A stretch of 39,787 bases of DNA from Amycolatopsis mediterranei. Lineage in GTDB: Bacteria; Actinomycetota; Actinomycetes; Mycobacteriales; Pseudonocardiaceae. The position numbers were made by a program, and so were the translations under genes. The DNA lies in NCBI RefSeq assembly GCF_026017845.1, contig NZ_CP100416.1, positions 628 to 40,414 on the forward strand. The letters run 5' to 3'. Positions 1 to 6,005 of this stretch are shown in pieces; the stretch's first letter is position 1, and each line of letters starts with the position of its first letter. A model generated the notes under the pieces. That model had not been told where the DNA came from. It made no database searches and saw only the letters and a list, made by a program, of their open reading frames with translations.

Positions 1-333
1 CGTACGGGTCGATGTCGGGGTTGGAGTCGGTGGCGAGCTGGAGCAGGGCGGTGATCACCGGCTCTCTCAGCTCTCCAGCATCAGCCAGCACTGATGCCCC
101 CTGCAACCGCACGTACGGGTCGATGTCGGGGTTGGAGTCGGTGGCGAGCTGGAGCAGGGCGGTGATCACCGGCTCTCTCAGCTCTCCACGACCTGCCAGC
201 ACTAATCCCGCCTGCACTCGCATGGACGGGTCGATGCCGGGATCAGTAGCGACCTGAACCAGGGCGGCAACAGTTGCGGCTAGTAACACGTCGAGCTGAG
301 CGGCGATGCCTGCCAACGTGACCCAAGGCCCCA
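1..333 (-). repeat. Tandem 111-bp (37-codon) HEAT-like repeats inside the NACHT gene
   Basis: Unit 1 is 1-111, unit 2 is 112-222 and a diverged third unit lies at about 223-333. Units 1 and 2 are identical over 77 consecutive bases (1-77 against 112-188), then differ at several positions. The repeat is exactly 37 codons, so reading frame is kept. The encoded unit contains RLQGASVLADAGELREP and VITALLQLATDSNPDID. More copies probably lie beyond the left edge. Such identity between neighbours means recent duplication or gene conversion. Confidence 0.9.
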
Positions 334-2686
334 CCGTCTCCGGCGTGAGCAAGTCGGCTCTTTTATCTACAGCAGTGATGTAGCGGCCGGCGGCTTTTGT
401 GCCAGTCAGCGCGGCGAGATGCTGTTCCAACGCCTGTGAGTAACTGGCGAAACGGCACCGACTGCGGTCGGGGGCGAGTCGTTCCGTGATCGCCAGAGTG
501 ATGACGTGGTCGATCGTGGCGGTCTGTACGGGCGTGTCGTCGGCTAGGACGCGGAGCATAAACAGAAAATCGCGTCCAAGCAGGTCCTCGTACAGGCTGG
601 GCACCGTACCGGGATAGATGGCCTGGGCAACAACGTCGTCGATCTGGTCGGCGTAGTCGGTTCCAATTAGGCCGAGCGCCAGAAGGATCGGTTCTTCGTA
701 GCGGGGATCGTGCAGATGGCCACGCAGTGCAAGGACCCGTTCTGTTGCCGTGCCACGGAACGCCAGCGCTCGCCCGGCGTAGTACTCCTCGAAAGTCAAA
801 TGCGCGAACCCATACCGGCCTGGCGCCCGCTCGACCAGTAGACCAGTGTGCTTATCGGCCTTCTCGATGAATTCCAGCACACCCTGACCGGCCTCGGTGT
901 CCAGAGGATCAGCCGTCAACAACGCGTCCGGATCCCAAGCGCTGCCCTGGTGTGCCGACCACAATGGGCCGAGCACCTCCAGCAACTCCGCTCGGGTGGC
1001 GGCACCCTCGGGGCGGTACTGATGCATCCACGCGCCGAGTTCGATCAGCCAGCGGGTCAGGATCCGCTCGTCAGGCAGATCCGCATCCGCGACTCCTTGG
1101 GCACTGCGCCATGTGCGGCCCAGCGCGGTGCATACCTCCACGTAGGCTTCCACCCTCCGGTGCGGCAGCCGTCCACTGGCCCGATGGACTAATACCAGTG
1201 CCGTCAGCAGCAGTGGATTGGCTGCCAATCTGCGTACCCCAGCGTTTGAACGCAGCGCTTGCTCAATCGCGGCGGTTTCTCGCGCACCGGCCTCGATGAT
1301 CGCAGCCTGGCTCTTGTCCGGCGTCTCTGCCCGTTCCACCTGACGGCAATAGACCTGCAGGAACTGGCTGATCGTGTCGTCATCCATGTCATCCAGCCGC
1401 ATCGCTGTGAACGGCTGTGGTAACGGAGCAGCCTGGTAGCCGGCGACCCGGCTGGTCACCACAAAACGGTTACCGGATCGGCTGTGTGCGGCTACAAAAT
1501 TCACCACCGCCGCGACCACTTCGCGGCGGAGTTCCGCCGACGCGACCTCGTCCAGTCCGTCCAGCAGCACCAGACATCGACCAGCCTCCAATTGCTGCCC
1601 CAACATGTTGGCCAGGCCGGGAAGGCGGCACTCCGAGCGGTTCAGATAGTCAGGCAAGAAATCACTGATTCCTACCCGCGGGTACCCCTGACGGGCGTAA
1701 TCCCCGATCCGCACATAGATCGGCAACCGCGCCGGCCGCCCCTGCACCGACTCGCCCTTGAGTACCGCGCGCGCATGGCGCAGCGCCAGGTACCGCAGCA
1801 GAGTCGTCTTACCTGTACCGGGATCACCCAGCACTAACACCTGCGAGGCGTCTCTCACCGCATCCAACACCAGCACGGGTTGGTCGAACTCGCTGCCAAC
1901 GTCGACGGCGAACTTGCGGCCGTACTGCGTCTGCAACCGGTCCAAAACAGCCTCGTACCCGACATGATCAAGCTGCCCGGCCTCCAGCAGTGCAGCCGCC
2001 TTCTGGCGTTCCTGTTCGAACCACAACCGAGCCCGATCACCGGGATGCCGATCATGTCGTGCCCTCAGCCCGACGAAGACCCGCTCCAGCGGCAACTGCA
2101 CCGTCGTATTACGTACCACACCGGCGGTCCGCACATAGCGGTGCTGATCAATCAGCCAGCCCAGATAGCGCACCTGATCATCCTCAGATGATGCTCGGGC
2201 ACCCATCGCTTCCACGATCGATGAAGCTGCGTCGGCCGTGCGGGCCGCGTCTGCACGCTCCAGCAACGCATGCAGGGCAGACTCAGTGCGAACCTCGCGT
2301 TCCAACGCTGTTAGCATCGCCTTGAATGGCGGCCGCAATGCAAGAATCCGATCAAGCCGCTCATCGTCCGATCGCGACGGGCCCAGTGAGTCAACCGCAC
2401 GTTCGGCGAATTTCGCCGCGGACGGCGTCAGACCAGCCACCAACACTTTCGACAGCTCGTCAGCGCCCTCGTGCTCCCAGAACCCCGCGTTGATATCAAA
2501 GTCCGCCAGTTGGCGACCGTAGAGCCTCTCGACTTCGGCGAACGCCCGTCCCAGTGCACGCTCCAATGCCTTCTTCTCCGGGTCGCCCAGCACCCACTTA
2601 CGCGTACCCTTGGCCGCGACACCCCCGATCTCTTTACCTACTCGCGACAAGATCGCTTTTGCCAACGGGGCAACAGTCACCGACAT
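1..2686 (-). CDS. NACHT-domain NTPase with C-terminal HEAT-like repeats (NLR-like), 3' end outside window
   Basis: At least 895 residues are present, open without stops to the window edge. Residues 1-280 are helical with no effector enzyme I recognise. The NTPase core has Walker A GDPGTGKTT (K293), Walker B LVLLDGLDEVA (D376 and D379-E380) and a sensor-like VVTSR ending at R413, the NACHT pattern. A helical region follows, then tandem 37-residue HEAT/ARM-like units from about residue 785. STAND/NACHT proteins act as ligand-triggered oligomerising switches, and bacterial members include anti-phage NLR relatives; defence here is inferred. ATG 2686 was chosen; an in-frame GTG at 2695 is an alternative that would suit a leaderless transcript. 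GC is lower than in the backbone (one sampled line 58% against 67% in pbpA), and a rare TTA leucine codon lies at 284-286. It sits at the edge of a tRNA-integrated element. Confidence 0.85.
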   Translation of the reverse strand, partial: MSVTVAPLAKAILSRVGKEIGGVAAKGTRKWVLGDPEKKALERALGRAFAEVERLYGRQLADFDINAGFWEHEGADELSKVLVAGLTPSAAKFAERAVDSLGPSRSDDERLDRILALRPPFKAMLTALEREVRTESALHALLERADAARTADAASSIVEAMGARASSEDDQVRYLGWLIDQHRYVRTAGVVRNTTVQLPLERVFVGLRARHDRHPGDRARLWFEQERQKAAALLEAGQLDHVGYEAVLDRLQTQYGRKFAVDVGSEFDQPVLVLDAVRDASQVLVLGDPGTGKTTLLRYLALRHARAVLKGESVQGRPARLPIYVRIGDYARQGYPRVGISDFLPDYLNRSECRLPGLANMLGQQLEAGRCLVLLDGLDEVASAELRREVVAAVVNFVAAHSRSGNRFVVTSRVAGYQAAPLPQPFTAMRLDDMDDDTISQFLQVYCRQVERAETPDKSQAAIIEAGARETAAIEQALRSNAGVRRLAANPLLLTALVLVHRASGRLPHRRVEAYVEVCTALGRTWRSAQGVADADLPDERILTRWLIELGAWMHQYRPEGAATRAELLEVLGPLWSAHQGSAWDPDALLTADPLDTEAGQGVLEFIEKADKHTGLLVERAPGRYGFAHLTFEEYYAGRALAFRGTATERVLALRGHLHDPRYEEPILLALGLIGTDYADQIDDVVAQAIYPGTVPSLYEDLLGRDFLFMLRVLADDTPVQTATIDHVITLAITERLAPDRSRCRFASYSQALEQHLAALTGTKAAGRYITAVDKRADLLTPETVGPWVTLAGIAAQLDVLLAATVAALVQVATDPGIDPSMRVQAGLVLAGRGELREPVITALLQLATDSNPDIDPYVRLQGASVLADAGELREPVITALLQLATDSNPDIDPY

Positions 2687-2702
2687 GAGGTCCACGAATG
2701 AG

Positions 2703-2732
2703 AGTATAGAGTCGGCGCCGCGATCCCGTCAC
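2703..2732 (-). promoter_or_regulatory. Likely promoter of the NACHT gene
   Basis: On the minus strand there is a -10 TATACT (2708-2703) and a -35 GTGACG (2732-2727) with an 18-bp spacer. Predicted transcription starts near 2696, a base or two from the in-frame GTG at 2695 and 10 bases before ATG 2686. No Shine-Dalgarno is evident, so the message may be leaderless or nearly so. Confidence 0.5.
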
Positions 2733-3206
2733 GGTAGCCGGACTCAGTAATCGGCGAAATATACCCTTATTAAGTGATCAATTAACCTATGTCTTGCTGT
2801 GTGAACGTGCGCAGCCTGCGGGGAACTCGACTATTCAGGCCGAGGTGGCGACGCTGGATGACCCGCGCGAGCGGACACGAGCTAAGTCTTGAACGCAGTC
2901 ATCGACATCTCCGGACGTTCGCTGACTGTTGCCGTGATCGATCGACAAGGTGGATCTGGAACGTGTCTTCTCGGTGAATCACCAACCGTCGCTGGTTCCA
3001 CGACTGGCAACGTGGTGGTGCCACGGGCGGTGGCAGACGACAGCGAACACTGTCCAGGCGGCTCTTTTGTCTCGTCAAGCTATAGAAAGCGGGCGACAAA
3101 CTGTGCGACAACCACAGAGATGCCCTGCGGTCGTCCGCGGATGTCCGTGGACGTTGAAACGTGAGGTCACCGAACATCCGCCTTGATCGGAAGCCGTGAT
3201 CTTGGC
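2733..3206. other. Non-coding end of the integrated element between the NACHT gene and the tRNA-Ile fragment
   Basis: I see no convincing gene. Several ORFs of 60-150 codons overlap here on both strands, but none resembles a known protein. The stretch 2753-2790 is unusually AT-rich for this genome and could hold a rightward promoter. Close to the att site lie two GCGACAA repeats (3093-3099 and 3105-3111). No integrase gene is present at this end, so it must be at the other end of the element or lost. Confidence 0.5.
3093..3111 (+). repeat. Two direct GCGACAA repeats near the att site, possible integrase arm-type sites
   Basis: GCGACAA occurs at 3093-3099 and 3105-3111, start to start 12 bp, about 100 bp inside the tRNA-derived att segment. 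Tyrosine integrases bind short direct repeats flanking the core site. The role is inferred from position only. Confidence 0.25.
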
Positions 3207-3248
3207 CTGATAACGAAGATGTCCCAGGTTCAAGTCCTGGTAGGCCCA
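3207..3248 (+). pseudogene. Displaced 3' part of tRNA-Ile(GAT), attR-like segment
   Basis: The segment reads as anticodon loop CTGATAA (3207-3213, anticodon GAT at 3209-3211), 3' anticodon strand CGAAG, variable loop ATGTC, T arm CCAGG-TTCAAGT-CCTGG (3224-3240), acceptor strand TAGGCCC (3241-3247) and discriminator A (3248). The bases just before the loop (TGGC) do not pair with CGAAG, and no D arm or 5' acceptor strand GGGCCTA lies upstream. It cannot therefore fold as a tRNA. The break inside the anticodon arm is a usual crossover limit for tRNA-targeting integrases. Confidence 0.85.
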
Positions 3249-3259
3249 CGCAGGTCAAC

Positions 3260-3291
3260 GCCCGGTTCGCGTCATGCGAGCCGGGCTTTTT
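3260..3291 (+). terminator. Rho-independent terminator of the original tRNA-Ile unit
   Basis: An 11-bp stem GCCCGGTTCGC/GCGAGCCGGGC (3260-3270 and 3276-3286, one G-U pair) with loop GTCAT is followed by TTTTT (3287-3291). It lies 11 bases after the tRNA fragment and is presumably the native tRNA-Ile terminator left behind by the integration. Confidence 0.85.
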
Positions 3292-3392
3292 GCATGACCT
3301 GAGTGACTTGTGGAGCTGGGCGAGCCACCATGCTGTTCGCATCAGCAAATAGCTCGGTGTCGTTTCGGCAGGTCCGGGCTTAGCTTCGGGTA

Positions 3393-3770
3393 ATGGCCGA
3401 CGAACTGACCATTCCGCTCCTGCCCTGTCCTTCCATCGACGAGATCGCGTCGTTCTACGAAATGCTCGGCTTCGAGATCACCTATCGGCAGACACGGCCG
3501 AACCCGCACGTCGCGGTGCGACGGGACGCCATCAATCTGCACTTCTTCGGGATGGACGACTACGACCCGGCGCAGTCGTACAGCACGTGCCTGGTCATCG
3601 TGGCGGACACCAACGAGCTGTACGAGGCCTTCGCGGCGGGGATGCGGTCCGTGCACGGAAAACGGCTGATCGCCGGCATTCCGCGCATGACCCGGCCGCG
3701 GCTGCGCAACGACCGGTACACCGGGTTCACCGTTGTCGATCCGGGCGGCAACTGGATCCGGATCCACTAG
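3393..3770 (+). CDS. VOC-family (glyoxalase/bleomycin-resistance-like) protein, C-terminal extension lost to a frameshift
   Basis: The 125 residues form a VOC fold. The N-terminal part reads IPLLPCPSIDEIASFYEMLG, a strand HVAVRRDAINLHFF lies near residue 40, and the family's closing GFTVVDPGGNWIRI is at residues 111-124. VOC proteins bind a metal or sequester a small molecule; the substrate cannot be told. Related actinobacterial proteins carry a helical C-terminal tail. Here the frame stops at TAG 3768-3770, while a tail-like sequence continues in another frame to 3970. A -10-like TAGCTT (3381-3386) ends 6 bases before the ATG and no Shine-Dalgarno is seen, so translation may be leaderless. 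It is the first gene right of the att junction. Confidence 0.75.
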   Translation: MADELTIPLLPCPSIDEIASFYEMLGFEITYRQTRPNPHVAVRRDAINLHFFGMDDYDPAQSYSTCLVIVADTNELYEAFAAGMRSVHGKRLIAGIPRMTRPRLRNDRYTGFTVVDPGGNWIRIH

Positions 3771-3970
3771 GCCACCAAGAAACCGAGGCGCAGACCAAGC
3801 TCGCCAAAGCCTTGGAGAACGCTGCGAGGCAGGCGGATGCGCGCGGCGACGAACGCCAAGGGCTGAAGATCCTGGAAGGCGCGTTGAAGCGGGCGGCCGG
3901 CGACGAACCGGAGTTGCAGGCGGTGCAGGAGTACCGCGACGAGCTCATTGCGCGGATCAAAGGGCTCTGA
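3771..3970 (+). pseudogene. Out-of-frame remainder of the VOC gene (C-terminal helical tail)
   Basis: In a frame shifted relative to the VOC gene, 3771-3970 encodes an alanine/lysine/glutamate-rich tail containing TKLAKALENAARQADARGDE and LKILEGALKRA, ending at TGA 3968-3970. It resembles the C-terminal extension I know from longer VOC proteins. The two frames join if one base is gained or lost near 3765-3780. It may be a true mutation or a sequencing error; it has no start of its own. Confidence 0.5.
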
Positions 3971-3985
3971 GTCACGGCCAGCTTT

Positions 3986-5167
3986 CTATCTGCCATCCCG
4001 AGCACCGCCGGGCGGGGGTGCCACCGGGCAAACGCCGGCAGCCAGCCACTTCTCCCTCAGGTCCGAGGGAATGGTCAAGGTGGTCGGCTGCCCGTCGGTC
4101 AGCGTGCGCACGCTTCCGCCCAAGAGGAGGCTGCCCGCCTTGTCGAGCACCGTCGTGGCCACCCGGCTGCGGTCTTCCGAGCGCTCGAGCAGCCGCATCA
4201 CGCGGGCGCCGGCGGCTACCGTGCGGACCCAGGCGCGCGAGTGCGGTACCTCGAGCCAGTCGGCGACTTGCGGGGTGACGACCTGGCGGACCATCGCCGC
4301 GACCACGCCATCGAACGCTCTGCCCGGCACCAGGTTCTCGTAGAGGCGCAGCAGGTTGCGGGTGAGCTCGATTCCTTCGGCGGACGGGCCGTAACTCGCC
4401 TCGACGAGCCGCGCGTTCAGCGCCTGAGCCTCGGCGAGGGTCTCGGGCATGGCGTCGGCCGGGATGCCGAGGAGGGCGCCGGTCACCCGCCACACGTAGT
4501 AGTAGTCCTCGGCTTCGCGGTCGGTGACGGAGATGCCGATCCGGCGCATTCCGTCGATGACCTGGACGGAAAAGATGAGCAATGCGCCCAGCATGTCCTG
4601 CTGGCACAACGGCACGCCGTCCGCCTCGACGTCCCATTCGCCGGATCGGGTGATGAAGTGACGGACGGCGGCGTGGATCAGCCGGGTCTTCTGGATCGTC
4701 GGCACGAAACTGCCGCCGGAGCCGAAGGGGTTGCGGCCCATCAGGTTCAGCACGAACTGCGACGTCTCGGACAGCCGGCGATGGGGCTGGTTGAGCCGGT
4801 GCGTGAGCGACAGCACGCGCGATGGCCGCGGCTGGGCGTAGCAGTTGACCATCGCGCCGAACGACAGCACCGACGCGACGTGCACCCCGTCGTCCACGAA
4901 GAACTCGTACGCGCCCGCGATCCGGTCGGGATCGGCCCAATCCGGTGGGGCGTCCGTGGCCACGAGATAACGGCGCACCGGCTCGGGGAGGTCCTCGGGA
5001 ACCGGCTGGTCGTTGTCCCGGAACCGGGCCAGCACCTCGTTGACCGCGCTGGTCGTTCCGCCGGCCACCAAGTCGGCGATCACCGCGTCGGCCAGCGGAT
5101 CACCTTGGTACTTCAGCGCTTCGACGGCCGTCAGTGCGGTCGCCTTCGTGTTCTGCGTTTCTGACAC
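3986..5167 (-). CDS. DUF2236 / MpaB-Lcp family oxygenase
   Basis: This protein of 393 residues has the DUF2236 arrangement. A conserved helix TRLIHAAVRHF (residues 161-171) carries the histidine that serves as heme ligand in latex-clearing protein Lcp, with R162 and R169 beside it. VPLCQQDMLGALLIFS (about 185-200) and YYYVWRVTGALLGIP are other family blocks. Lcp cleaves polyisoprene with a b-type heme, and MpaB is a fungal relative in mycophenolate synthesis; the substrate here is unknown. No signal peptide is evident, unlike secreted Lcp enzymes, so it is probably cytoplasmic. The start is GTG 5167. It converges on the VOC gene. Confidence 0.8.
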   Translation of the reverse strand: MSETQNTKATALTAVEALKYQGDPLADAVIADLVAGGTTSAVNEVLARFRDNDQPVPEDLPEPVRRYLVATDAPPDWADPDRIAGAYEFFVDDGVHVASVLSFGAMVNCYAQPRPSRVLSLTHRLNQPHRRLSETSQFVLNLMGRNPFGSGGSFVPTIQKTRLIHAAVRHFITRSGEWDVEADGVPLCQQDMLGALLIFSVQVIDGMRRIGISVTDREAEDYYYVWRVTGALLGIPADAMPETLAEAQALNARLVEASYGPSAEGIELTRNLLRLYENLVPGRAFDGVVAAMVRQVVTPQVADWLEVPHSRAWVRTVAAGARVMRLLERSEDRSRVATTVLDKAGSLLLGGSVRTLTDGQPTTLTIPSDLREKWLAAGVCPVAPPPGGARDGR

Positions 5168-5276
5168 GCACCCAGCCTCAGCCGGGTCTCGAGCCCGGCG
5201 CTAGCGCTGTTCGGGCACGGCAGTGCCTCTACGGACTGATCCGCCCGATCACCAAGCGTGACCAAGAGATACAGGT

Positions 5277-5310
5277 CAGCCCTGCCGGGAAGAGAAGGCC
5301 GGCAGGGCTG
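5277..5310. other. Perfect 12-bp inverted repeat (hairpin)
   Basis: CAGCCCTGCCGG (5277-5288) and CCGGCAGGGCTG (5299-5310) are exact reverse complements around a 10-base purine-rich loop GAAGAGAAGG. There is no T tract. It could be an actinobacterial terminator without a U run, a structured RNA element or a protein-binding palindrome. Confidence 0.55.
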
Positions 5311-5494
5311 AGCGGTTGCGGTCGATGCGCCGCACGGTCGCCTCTCGGCGAGTGGCTCATCGCGGCTCCAGCCTTACGGAACTCCGCGAAGGCGATGGGG
5401 TGAGGCCCGGGGGACACGGTGGGCACATCGACCACTTCGTACAACCAACGGGCCCGGGGCGGTATTTCCCGCTGCGTGTGACGTGCCTTACCAG

Positions 5495-5512
5495 TGGTTC
5501 CACGTGGAACCA
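5495..5512. promoter_or_regulatory. parS-like ParB-binding palindrome
   Basis: TGGTTCCACGTGGAACCA is a perfect 18-bp palindrome. Its core GTTCCACGTGGAAC differs from the actinobacterial parS core GTTTCACGTGAAAC only by one symmetric change per half, and the TTCCACG half site occurs in Bacillus parS. The oriC-proximal, intergenic position is where parS sites cluster. Confidence 0.6.
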
Positions 5513-5587
5513 GAGTGCCCGGCACCCACGCCGTGGCCGTGCAGTAACATCGCGGGGTAAGGGAAGCAAGCTGAGAAGGGGGCTTCG

Positions 5588-5755
5588 GTGAAGAAGCTGC
5601 TGGCACTCGCCGTCATCGCGGGCGGCGTTCTGTTCGTCGTCAAGCGCAACAAGGCGGCCAAGGCCGAAGCCGACCTGTGGCGTGAGGCGACCGCGCCGGT
5701 CCCCTCCACCAACGGCACCACTCCGGCCAAGCCGGCGGGCGCTTCTCGCAACTGA
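5588..5755 (+). CDS. DLW-39 family small protein
   Basis: This 55-residue protein is missed by length cut-offs. It starts VKKLLALAVIAGGVLFVVK, a single membrane-spanning segment, followed by the hallmark ADLWREAT that names the DLW-39 family of Actinobacteria, and ends in a Pro/Ala/Thr tail. A strong Shine-Dalgarno AAGGGGG (5576-5582) sits 5 bases before GTG 5588. The family is usually found beside gyrA and the tRNA-Ile/tRNA-Ala pair, as here. Its function is unknown; it is probably a small membrane protein. Confidence 0.85.
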   Translation: MKKLLALAVIAGGVLFVVKRNKAAKAEADLWREATAPVPSTNGTTPAKPAGASRN

Positions 5756-5790
5756 TCTTCACCCACGCGGGTGGCGCGCCGCCCGCGTCC

Positions 5791-5863
5791 GGGGCTGTAG
5801 CTCAATTGGTAGAGCACCGCCTTTGCAAGGCGGGGGTCAGGGGTTCGATTCCCCTCAGCTCCA
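5791..5863 (+). tRNA. tRNA-Ala(TGC)
   Basis: The gene is a complete 73-nt cloverleaf: acceptor GGGGCTG/CAGCTCC (one G-U pair), D arm GCTC-AATTGGTA-GAGC, anticodon arm CCGCC-TTTGCAA-GGCGG with anticodon TGC at 5824-5826, and T arm AGGGG-TTCGATT-CCCCT. CCA is not encoded. It is the expected partner of the disrupted tRNA-Ile. Confidence 0.97.
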
Positions 5864-5870
5864 CACTCCG

Positions 5871-5907
5871 CGACAAAGCCCAGGTCACGACGACCTGGGC
5901 GTTGTCG
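5871..5907 (+). terminator. Hairpin terminator after tRNA-Ala
   Basis: GCCCAGGTC (5878-5886) pairs with GACCTGGGC (5892-5900) around ACGAC, extended by CGACAA (5871-5876) and TTGTCG (5902-5907). There is no run of T, which is common for actinobacterial terminators. Confidence 0.65.
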
Positions 5908-5953
5908 TGTCGGACAGCCACGCCGGTGAACGCTCCCTGATCAAAGGGGGACC

Positions 5954-5998
5954 GGGTCAGGTTCGTGTCAGGTCGGTGTCAGGCCGTCGCTCGACAGT
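5954..5998 (+). promoter_or_regulatory. SARP-type operator triplet and promoter of drrA
   Basis: Three repeats, GGGTCAGG (5954), GTGTCAGG (5965) and GTGTCAGG (5976), are spaced exactly 11 bp, one helical turn. A -10-like GACAGT starts 17 bp after the start of the last repeat (5993-5998). SARP regulators bind heptamers repeated at 11 bp, ending about 8 bp before the -10, and substitute for a -35. The same layout occurs at 10804-10848. Transcription would begin at or just before ATG 6006, with no Shine-Dalgarno, so a leaderless message is likely. Confidence 0.75.
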
Positions 5999-6005
5999 GG
6001 CTCCC

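Larger units (their letters stand above)
1..3248. mobile_element. Right end of an element integrated in tRNA-Ile(GAT), extending left of the window
   Basis: A 3' tRNA fragment without its 5' half lies at 3207-3248 in the position where tRNA-Ile normally precedes tRNA-Ala downstream of gyrA. Site-specific integration into a tRNA recreates an intact tRNA at one end and leaves the displaced 3' part at the other, so this is the distal (attR-like) junction and the element lies to the left. The only gene visible on it is the NACHT NTPase. Actinomycete integrative and conjugative elements (AICEs) commonly use tRNA genes; I recall the Amycolatopsis element pMEA300 using tRNA-Ile. Element class, size and integrase cannot be seen. 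Confidence 0.7.
5168..5587. other. 420-bp intergenic region with hairpins and a parS-like palindrome
   Basis: I find no gene here. It holds a small perfect hairpin (GCCGGG/CCCGGC, 5181-5199), a 12-bp perfect inverted repeat (5277-5310) and an 18-bp palindrome resembling parS (5495-5512). Overlapping ORFs on both strands have no coding character. Confidence 0.6.

Noticed and set aside
12..257. Plus-strand ORF with two copies of SGLESVASWSRAVI
   Set aside because: It is antisense to the HEAT-like repeats of the NACHT gene, whose frame stays open for 895 codons.
2889..3164. Plus-strand ORF of 91 codons before the att site
   Set aside because: No ribosome site, no recognisable domain and overlapped by other equally weak ORFs.
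2899..3348. Minus-strand ORF of 149 codons containing GLPGLEPGTSSLS
   Set aside because: That peptide is the well-known product of reading a tRNA 3' end on the wrong strand; it covers the tRNA-Ile fragment and its terminator.
5181..5199. GCCGGG-TCTCGAG-CCCGGC read as the T arm of a second tRNA remnant
   Set aside because: The loop lacks TTCRANY and no other tRNA arm surrounds it; it is only a small hairpin.
5229..5606. Minus-strand ORF of 125 codons across the parS-like region
   Set aside because: It lacks coding character and would run antisense into the start of the convincing DLW-39 gene.
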